From positions 1 through 10,284 of the forward strand of contig CAZXLZ010000043.1 in the NCBI GenBank assembly GCA_964642045.1: 10,284 nucleotides of DNA, read 5' to 3'. The stretch is from RGIG5057 sp964642045. Its GTDB lineage: Bacteria; Bacillota; Clostridia; TANB77; CAG-465. Made by a program: the position numbers and the translations under genes. Below the pieces are notes generated by a model. It was not told the DNA's origin. It saw only the letters and a list, made by a program, of their open reading frames with translations, and did no database searches. Positions 5,519 to 10,284 of the stretch are shown piece by piece (the stretch's first letter is position 1; each line of letters begins with the position of its first letter).

Positions 5519-5547
5519 ATTATAAACTATTTCAGTTATATTGTCAA
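5519..5547 (-). promoter_or_regulatory. Consensus promoter of the antisense RNA
   Basis: Minus strand: TTGACA (5547-5542), exactly 17 bases, TATAAT (5524-5519). Both hexamers equal the vegetative consensus, making it the best promoter in the window and stronger on paper than the toxin promoter. This is expected for a short-lived antitoxin RNA kept in excess. Confidence 0.85.
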
Positions 5548-5550
5548 GTT

Positions 5551-5590
5551 ATTTTTTACCACTTTCTACTACTTTTTACTAAAACTTACT
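5551..5590 (-). repeat. Four 10-bp phased repeats upstream of the antisense promoter
   Basis: The plus strand shows the decamers ATTTTTTACC, ACTTTCTACT, ACTTTTTACT and AAAACTTACT back to back, so TAC(C/T) recurs exactly every 10 bp at 5557, 5567, 5577 and 5587. They begin three bases beyond the -35. The phased A/T tracts would curve the DNA or act as an UP element; binding of a regulator is the alternative. Confidence 0.5.
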
Positions 5591-5656
5591 AAATATTATA
5601 ACCTTTTTTAATTTTTTTGCACAAAAATGGCACCATTTTCAAACATTAGACATAAA

Positions 5657-5696
5657 ACTACGTTAAGTCATCTATAAAAAAATGGCCTAACGTAGT
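5657..5696 (-). terminator. Terminator of the tRNA operon, possibly bidirectional
   Basis: ACTACGTTAAGTCAT (5657-5671) pairs with ATGGCCTAACGTAGT (5682-5696) with one mismatch and one G-U wobble, around a ten-base loop. On the minus strand it lies just after the last tRNA and is followed by TTTTATG. On the plus strand a longer T run follows, so it may also stop plus-strand read-through from the toxin locus. Confidence 0.75.
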
Positions 5697-5703
5697 TCTT
5701 TTT

Positions 5704-5779
5704 TGGAGCTGAAACTCAGATTTGAACTGAGGACCTACGGTTTACAAGACCGTTGCTCTACCAGCTGAGCTATTCCAGC
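5704..5779 (-). tRNA. tRNA-Thr (TGT)
   Basis: 76 nt including an encoded CCA end. Acceptor GCTGGAA pairs with TTTCAGC (one G-U), the anticodon stem is ACGGT/ACCGT with loop CTTGTAA (anticodon TGT), and the T arm is CTCAG-TTCAAAT-CTGAG. It is the last gene of a three-tRNA operon. Confidence 0.97.
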
Positions 5780-5781
5780 AC

Positions 5782-5856
5782 TGGTGACCCGTAGGAGAGT
5801 CGAACTCCTCACTCCGCCGTGAAAGGGCGATGTCTTAACCGATTGACCAACGGGCC
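5782..5856 (-). tRNA. tRNA-Glu (TTC)
   Basis: 75 nt with encoded CCA. Acceptor GGCCCGT/ACGGGTC, anticodon loop CTTTCAC (anticodon TTC) on stem TCGCC/GGCGG (closed by a mismatch or wobble at one position), and a T arm with GTTCGACTC. It ends two bases before tRNA-Thr begins. Confidence 0.96.
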
Positions 5857-5862
5857 GCGATA

Positions 5863-5938
5863 TGGTGAGCCATCGCAGATTCGAACTGCGGACAACTTGA
5901 TTAAAAGTCAAGTGCTCTGCCAACTGAGCTAATGGCCC
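5863..5938 (-). tRNA. tRNA-Lys (TTT)
   Basis: 76 nt with encoded CCA. Acceptor GGGCCAT/ATGGCTC, anticodon stem CTTGA/TCAAG with loop CTTTTAA (anticodon TTT), T arm GCAGTTCGAATCTGC. It is first in the operon and is followed by tRNA-Glu six bases later. Confidence 0.97.
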
Positions 5939-5955
5939 ATTCATCATAACGCCCT

Positions 5956-5987
5956 ATTATAATACTATAATTTACTTAAAATGTCAA
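5956..5987 (-). promoter_or_regulatory. Promoter of the tRNA operon
   Basis: Minus strand: TTGACA (5987-5982), 17 bases, TATTAT (5964-5959), overlapping a perfect TATAAT (5961-5956) at 20 bases. The bases that follow (AGGGCG) form a GC-rich discriminator in an otherwise AT-rich region, as is usual for stable RNA promoters under growth-rate control. Confidence 0.8.
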
Positions 5988-6060
5988 TAGAAAAAATGTA
6001 AATTTATAAAAAAATGATTTTTTATGTTATATTGCAAACACTATATAGAGGGTGAATTAA

Positions 6061-6855
6061 ATGAAAAATAAATCTATAATTATAACTGGTGCAGGTAGCG
6101 GTCTTGGTAAAATGGCTACTTTAGCTTTAGCAAGAAGAGGACACAAAGTAATTGCAACTACATTTTATGAAAATGAAGCTGCAGCATTAAATGAAATAGC
6201 ATCTAAGCAAAATTTAGATATTATAAGTTTTAAGTTAGATATAAGAAATGAAGAAGAAAGAGAAAAAATACTAAATTATGATTTTGATGTATTAATAAAT
6301 AATGCAGCAATTGGAGATTCTGGATCTGTATCAGAAATTTCCATAGATAGATTTATAAATGTATTTAATACAAATGTATTTTCAAATATATTAATTACAC
6401 AGACTGCTATAAAAAAATTTATGGAAAAGAAAAAAGGTAGAATTATATTTCTATCATCTTTAGCTGGAATGAAACCTATACCTTTTCTTGCACCATATTG
6501 TAGTTCTAAATTTGCTATAAACGGATTTTTTGAAGCTCTTAGATATGAAATGAAAATACTAAAAGATGTTAATATAGAGGTAGGTATAATACAACCAGGA
6601 GCATATGCAACAGGTTTTAATAAGGAAAATAATGAAAAAATGTACTCATGGATGCAAGAAAAATCATATTTTAAACCTATTCTTAATAAAATACATGTTA
6701 CTCAGGAAAAATTATGGAATATTGCAGAAACAAACAAATATAATTCTATTATAACAAAATATATAAAAGCTGTAGAAGATAAACATTTAAAGAAAAGATA
6801 TAGCGCACCTTTTTTTCAATACATTTTGATAAAAATTTTGACAATTTTCACTTAA
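6061..6855 (+). CDS. Short-chain dehydrogenase/reductase, classical SDR
   Basis: 264 residues; GAGGGTG (6048-6054) lies six bases before the ATG. It has a Rossmann fold with TGAGSGLG (9-16) for the dinucleotide, LDI with Asp60, NNAAIG (80-85), Asn105 in the helix, the catalytic Ser in LSSLAG (132-133), and YCSSK with Tyr146 and Lys150. All four catalytic residues of a classical SDR are present, so it should be an active NAD(P)(H)-dependent oxidoreductase. Arg25-Arg26 and lack of an Asp at the end of the second strand (IATTFYENE) leave cofactor preference open. The last part (QPGAYATGF, then a variable C-terminus ending in KILTIFT) sets the substrate, which cannot be read from sequence. The SDR stands alone: the tRNAs are divergent and the next gene has its own promoter. 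I see no clear promoter upstream; a TATATT at 6028-6033 lacks a good -35. Confidence 0.9.
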   Translation: MKNKSIIITGAGSGLGKMATLALARRGHKVIATTFYENEAAALNEIASKQNLDIISFKLDIRNEEEREKILNYDFDVLINNAAIGDSGSVSEISIDRFINVFNTNVFSNILITQTAIKKFMEKKKGRIIFLSSLAGMKPIPFLAPYCSSKFAINGFFEALRYEMKILKDVNIEVGIIQPGAYATGFNKENNEKMYSWMQEKSYFKPILNKIHVTQEKLWNIAETNKYNSIITKYIKAVEDKHLKKRYSAPFFQYILIKILTIFT

Positions 6856-6862
6856 AAACATA

Positions 6863-6891
6863 TTTACTAATTTATAAAAGTGTGCTATAAT
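6863..6891 (+). promoter_or_regulatory. Promoter of the membrane protein gene
   Basis: TTTACT (6863-6868), 17-base spacer, TATAAT (6886-6891) with extended -10 (TGC before it). The predicted start near 6898 gives a leader of about 20 bases holding GGGGGA. Confidence 0.75.
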
Positions 6892-6917
6892 GAATTTGTG
6901 TATTGGGGGATAATAAA

Positions 6918-7973
6918 ATGGATAATGATAACAAAAAACGTTTACTTAGCCTAACTAATGATAAAGCTAGAAAAATTTGGGCAATAGTTTTATTATTAAT
7001 TAGCATAGCAGCAACTGCTGTATTACTTTATTTTGAAAACAAAAATATCGATGATGCACCTTATGCTATTTCTAACGAGAAAAAAGGTGAATATGTAACT
7101 TTTGATGTAAGTTTACTTACAGATTATGTAGCAACATATGGTAATGAATCACATAAAGATAAATACTATATAGCTAGCGATGATACATATATGATGATAA
7201 TAAAGATAGATTCATCAGACATAAAGAAATTCAAAAAAATAATAGATTATACATATGGTGACATAGATGAAAAACCAGAAAAAGTAACAATAACTGGTGT
7301 CTGTGCAACAATACCAAAAGAATTAAAGAATATTGTAATCGATTATTATAACGAATACTTAGGAGAGGAAACTAAAATGACATCTAGTAACTTTGAAGAC
7401 TATTTTAGTTCATGCTATATTGATATGTCAAAATCTCCTTACGATGATTACAAAATGGTAGCAACATTAGTATACACTATTGGATATGCTGGTTTCTTAG
7501 TACTTGCAATAGTTATAGTTACAAATGCTTTAAAAACTAAAAAAACTATCAAAAATTTAGAAGCATCAGGATATTTAGATTCTGTAGTAAGTGAATTTGA
7601 CAGTATGTCTGCCCAAAAATTTGACATGCAAAATGTTATATTAACAGATCATTTCGTAATAGATTATACAAATCACTTAACAGTTGTTAAATATACAGAT
7701 ATCGTATGGATGTATGAATACACTTATAGATATAATGGTGTAGATACTCAAAGATACATAAAGATAATGAATAATAAGAGAAAAATGGTATTTGTTGGTT
7801 CTAAAAATTCAAGAGGAAAGCACTATGATCTATTTAAAGATTTATTCGTAAAACTTGCAGATAGATGTCCAAATGCTTTAGTTGGATATAACTCAGAGAA
7901 TATTAGTAAGACAAGTAGAAAGAAATTTGATGAAACTTTAAAAGAAATAAATGACAAAAATATAAATATGTAA
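6918..7973 (+). CDS. Membrane protein of unknown function, two transmembrane segments
   Basis: 351 residues from the ATG at 6918; GGGGGA (6905-6910) is seven bases upstream. An in-frame TTG at 6903 overlaps this site and is therefore not the start. The first membrane segment is at about 19-39 and the second at about 182-205. A domain of some 140 residues between them is probably outside the cell, and the C-terminal 145 residues inside. The cytoplasmic part from about 240 to 295 has a run of short strands (VILTDHFVIDY, VVKYTDIVWMYEYTYRY, RYIKIMNNKRKMVFVG), which hints at a PH-like fold of the kind found in several DUF membrane proteins of Clostridia. No catalytic motif is visible. It is transcribed alone, with its own promoter and terminator. 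I cannot assign a function. Confidence 0.85.
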   Translation: MDNDNKKRLLSLTNDKARKIWAIVLLLISIAATAVLLYFENKNIDDAPYAISNEKKGEYVTFDVSLLTDYVATYGNESHKDKYYIASDDTYMMIIKIDSSDIKKFKKIIDYTYGDIDEKPEKVTITGVCATIPKELKNIVIDYYNEYLGEETKMTSSNFEDYFSSCYIDMSKSPYDDYKMVATLVYTIGYAGFLVLAIVIVTNALKTKKTIKNLEASGYLDSVVSEFDSMSAQKFDMQNVILTDHFVIDYTNHLTVVKYTDIVWMYEYTYRYNGVDTQRYIKIMNNKRKMVFVGSKNSRGKHYDLFKDLFVKLADRCPNALVGYNSENISKTSRKKFDETLKEINDKNINM

Positions 7974-7982
7974 TTAAAAATT

Positions 7983-8019
7983 AAGAAGAAATAGAGAATG
8001 TCTCTACTTCTTCTTTTTT
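7983..8019 (+). terminator. Bidirectional terminator between convergent genes
   Basis: AAGAAGAAATAGAGA (7983-7997) pairs with TCTCTACTTCTTCTT (8001-8015) with one mismatch and a three-base loop. On the plus strand TTTT follows; on the minus strand AATTTTTAATT follows. It can serve both the membrane protein gene and the ddl gene. Confidence 0.85.
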
Positions 8020-8025
8020 GTTTCT

Positions 8026-9192
8026 TTATTTTTTTCCATGCATGCTTAGAAGATTTACATCATTAGAATATAGCTTTCCTTCTCTTCTTTCATGTCTTTT
8101 TATAGCAAGATGTATTAGTTTATCGCAAAGATTTGTAAAACTAACACCCTTTGGCTCCCAAAGATAGAATGAAATTGAGCCAGGAATAGTATTTATCTCA
8201 TTTACATATATTTTTCCGCTATCTACATCCATTATATAATCTATTCTTGCTACTCCCTCACAGTCTAATATTTTAAACACTTTTCTTGATAAACTTAAAA
8301 TTGTATTTTTTTCCTCATCAGTAATGTCTGCTGGTATTTTTCTAGTTAATGATGCCATTCCATTACTAGTCTTTGAGCCTTTTCCACCTTCACTCATATA
8401 TTTATCTTTGAAACTTAAAAATTCATCATTCTTTACAGGCTCTTCAAGCTCTGATACTTCTACATTCATATAATTTCCAAGCACTGAACTATTTATTTCC
8501 CTAAGATTAGTAATGCATTTTTCTACTAATATTTTATCTGTAAATTCAAGTACAAATTTTATTCCTTCTAATAGTTCTTCATCATTTTTTACAATCTTTA
8601 TACCCACACTAGAGCCTAAATTAGCTGGTTTTAATATCATAGGGTAACCCAGTTTTTCTTTAAGATTTATCATTACCTCTTTTTCATTTTCTTCAAAATC
8701 ATGTTCATATATCTCGCTATAGTCAATAACTGGAATTCCTGACTCTTTTAATACTTTTTTAAATATTATTTTATTCATTCCTACAGCTGATGCACATACA
8801 TCACATCCAACGTATGGAATATTATACATTTCAAGAAAACCTTGAAGTGTACCATCTTCCACATTTAATCCATGTACTACTGGAAAAGCTATATCTATAC
8901 TTGCAATTTCTTTCTTAAATGTAGAATTTTCTCTAAATACTAAAATCTTAGAGTTTTTAGATACAAAATATACTCTATCACATTTTTTACTTAAATCATC
9001 TAAACTTTTATATGTATTTATATCAAAAAGTTTATCTGAAGAATAAAATTCATTGTTCTTAGTTATATATATTGGAACCACTTCATATTTATCTGATTCC
9101 TTTAATGCATTCATTACCTGCATTGCAGAGATTATAGAAACTTCATGTTCTACACTCTTTCCTCCAAAAAAAACTCCTACTGCTGTTTTCAT
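8026..9192 (-). CDS. ddl: D-alanine--D-alanine ligase
   Basis: 388 residues; GGGGGGAG (9204-9197) lies four bases before the ATG. ATP-grasp enzyme joining two D-alanines for the peptidoglycan stem peptide in the cytoplasm. Visible family motifs are FFGGKSVEHEVSI (8-20, Glu17 binding the first D-Ala), VVHGLNVEDGTLQG (105-118), MILKPANLGSSVG (185-197), KDKY (262-265), ARIDYI (315-320) and VNEINTIPGS (330-339). Lys264-Tyr265 in the omega loop matches the Lys-Tyr pair of D-Ala-D-Ala enzymes, whereas D-lactate ligases such as VanA have His near here; so no vancomycin-type change is indicated. The omega loop is unusual, with a Gly/Ser-rich stretch (MSEGGKGSKTSNG, 266-278). At 388 residues it is somewhat longer than most Ddl proteins (about 306-370) because of this loop and a C-terminal tail. 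It follows the Mur ligase gene by 20 nt, clearly one operon. Confidence 0.95.
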   Translation of the reverse strand: MKTAVGVFFGGKSVEHEVSIISAMQVMNALKESDKYEVVPIYITKNNEFYSSDKLFDINTYKSLDDLSKKCDRVYFVSKNSKILVFRENSTFKKEIASIDIAFPVVHGLNVEDGTLQGFLEMYNIPYVGCDVCASAVGMNKIIFKKVLKESGIPVIDYSEIYEHDFEENEKEVMINLKEKLGYPMILKPANLGSSVGIKIVKNDEELLEGIKFVLEFTDKILVEKCITNLREINSSVLGNYMNVEVSELEEPVKNDEFLSFKDKYMSEGGKGSKTSNGMASLTRKIPADITDEEKNTILSLSRKVFKILDCEGVARIDYIMDVDSGKIYVNEINTIPGSISFYLWEPKGVSFTNLCDKLIHLAIKRHERREGKLYSNDVNLLSMHGKK

Positions 9193-9212
9193 TAAACTCC
9201 CCCCTTAAGTTT

Positions 9213-10284
9213 TTATGAATAACTATCTGGCAGATCATTTTCAATTAAAGCTATTATATTCTCATGCTCTATCTTTAATTTAGCAAGTAAATTAAAAGCT
9301 TCATATATATCCTTTACTACCACATATTTATCATAGTTTTCTTCATCCATACCATCTTTCAAAGGTTTGGTATTTTTATCTCCAACAAGTATTACAAAGT
9401 CGCATACACTCGCATATTTTCCAAGCTTTTTATTTAATTCATAATCCATTTTGCCAAGTTCAATCATTCCTGGTGTAACTAAAACTTTATATCTATTATC
9501 AAACATATTAAGACATTCAATAGCAGATCTTGATCCTTCAGGATTTGAATTAAATGAGTCATCAAGTACAGGTATTCCTGCCATTTGTTTTAGCTCAAGT
9601 CTATGTTCTACTGGTTTTAGTTTTCTTACTGCTTTTATAATTTTTTCATCTTCAACTCTTAGTTCTTTTGCAAGTGCAAATGCACACAAAATATTATATA
9701 TATTGTGCGTGCCTAAAAGCTTAGTTTCAAGCTCTACTTTCTTATCATCATAATGAACTTCAAATTTGCTGCCTTCATCAGTCATTTTTATATTGTATGC
9801 TTTATAATCTAGATTCTCCTTAGAGAAAATACCATACTTTATTACCTTTTTTGAGCCTGCATACATGTTAATACCCTGACTTATATACTCATTATCTACA
9901 TTTAAAATTGCTACTGAACTTTTCTTTGAATCTGTAACTATTTCAAATTTACCTTTTTGCACATTTTCTATACTTTTAAATGATGTTAAATGCTGTGGAC
10001 CTATTGATGTTATTATTGAAAAATCAGGTTTAGCTATATCACAAATTTCGGATATTTCACCTAGTCTTGCAGCTCCCATTTCACATATAAACATCTCTGT
10101 ATATGGTTTTATATTTTCTCTTATAGTCCTAACAACTCCAAGTGTTGTGTTAAAACTTTTTGGCGTCATAACTGTACTAAATATAGGTGATAAAATTTCA
10201 TTTATAACATTTTTAGTTGAAGTCTTACCATAACTTCCAGTTATTCCTATAGTTTTCATAAAAGTATTTCCATTCATTATTTTT
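9213..10284 (-). CDS. murF: MurF-type Mur ligase, N-terminus beyond the right edge (partial)
   Basis: At least 354 residues are in the window and the frame stays open to the edge. ATP site GITGSYGKTSTK (11-22 from the ATG at 10277), then SFNTTLGV, FICEMGAARLGEI, IITSIGPQHL, NVDN, GTHNIYN, EHRLE, LDDSFNSNP, VTPGMIELG and the C-terminal ENDLPD typical of MurF. MurF adds D-Ala-D-Ala, the product of the next gene, to the UDP-MurNAc-tripeptide. The ATG at 10277 has no ribosome binding site in view and would remove the whole N-terminal domain, so the true start is probably upstream. The form GITGSYGKTSTK and the CEMGA block resemble the Firmicute MurF-like ligases that carry an N-terminal membrane region. 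Whether this is the main MurF or such a paralogue cannot be decided without the N-terminus. Confidence 0.88.
   Translation of the reverse strand, partial: KIMNGNTFMKTIGITGSYGKTSTKNVINEILSPIFSTVMTPKSFNTTLGVVRTIRENIKPYTEMFICEMGAARLGEISEICDIAKPDFSIITSIGPQHLTSFKSIENVQKGKFEIVTDSKKSSVAILNVDNEYISQGINMYAGSKKVIKYGIFSKENLDYKAYNIKMTDEGSKFEVHYDDKKVELETKLLGTHNIYNILCAFALAKELRVEDEKIIKAVRKLKPVEHRLELKQMAGIPVLDDSFNSNPEGSRSAIECLNMFDNRYKVLVTPGMIELGKMDYELNKKLGKYASVCDFVILVGDKNTKPLKDGMDEENYDKYVVVKDIYEAFNLLAKLKIEHENIIALIENDLPDSYS

Noticed and set aside
5500..5703. Integrase attachment site or arm sites next to the tRNA genes
   Set aside because: The 10-bp repeats recall recombinase arm sites, but there is no integrase gene and no second copy of a tRNA 3' end in the window, and the core SCIFF gene lies between the tRNAs and the secretion operon.
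5735..5947. 70-codon minus-strand ORF
   Set aside because: It lies entirely across the tRNA-Lys, tRNA-Glu and tRNA-Thr genes and is a typical false ORF of tRNA clusters.
6903..6917. TTG start extending the membrane protein by five residues
   Set aside because: The TTG overlaps the GGGGGA ribosome binding site, which is correctly placed for the ATG at 6918.
8026..9192. Van-type D-Ala-D-lactate ligase
   Set aside because: Lys264-Tyr265 match D-Ala-D-Ala ligases and no vanH, vanX or regulator genes are nearby.

Overview
This is a chromosomal window from a very AT-rich, low-GC Gram-positive bacterium, most likely a member of the Clostridia. The support is heavy use of ATA, AGA and TTA codons, strong AGGAGG-type ribosome binding sites, frequent TTG starts, a SCIFF ranthipeptide precursor (a family typical of Clostridia), two sites that look like Spo0A boxes, and a MurF-type/Ddl gene pair. 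No species can be named from the sequence alone.

Left part (1-4614, minus strand): a compact type IV secretion-like operon read from 4535 downward. It encodes a VirD4-type coupling ATPase, a VirB2-like pilin, a VirB6/TrbL-like channel protein and a VirB3/PrgI-like protein, all overlapping or 1-3 nt apart. A separately promoted membrane-anchored wall hydrolase (DUF348-like, G5 and SLT transglycosylase domains) follows. The order matches the conjugation modules of Firmicutes, but the VirB4 ATPase expected right after VirB3 is absent, and no relaxase or integrase is seen. Two TTGTCGA motifs 22 bp apart lie just upstream of the -35 of the operon promoter.

Centre (4615-5703): a SCIFF peptide gene with its own promoter and terminator but no radical SAM maturase beside it. 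It is followed by what I consider the most interesting part of the window, a candidate type I toxin-antitoxin locus. A plus-strand mRNA (about 5066-5338) carries a 29-codon cationic amphipathic peptide gene whose Shine-Dalgarno sequence is folded into a hairpin. A convergent minus-strand RNA (about 5512-5368), driven by a consensus TTGACA-17-TATAAT promoter, carries complements in trans of the toxin Shine-Dalgarno, of its start region and of its terminator loop. The topology resembles the par/Fst RNA I-RNA II system of pAD1, but here there are two separate terminators with matching loops, and I do not recognise the peptide.

Right part (5704-10284): a tRNA operon on the minus strand (Lys-TTT, Glu-TTC, Thr-TGT) with a strong promoter; a plus-strand short-chain dehydrogenase; a plus-strand membrane protein of unknown function; a bidirectional terminator; and a minus-strand operon of a MurF-type Mur ligase (cut by the window edge) and D-alanine--D-alanine ligase, which make peptidoglycan precursor.
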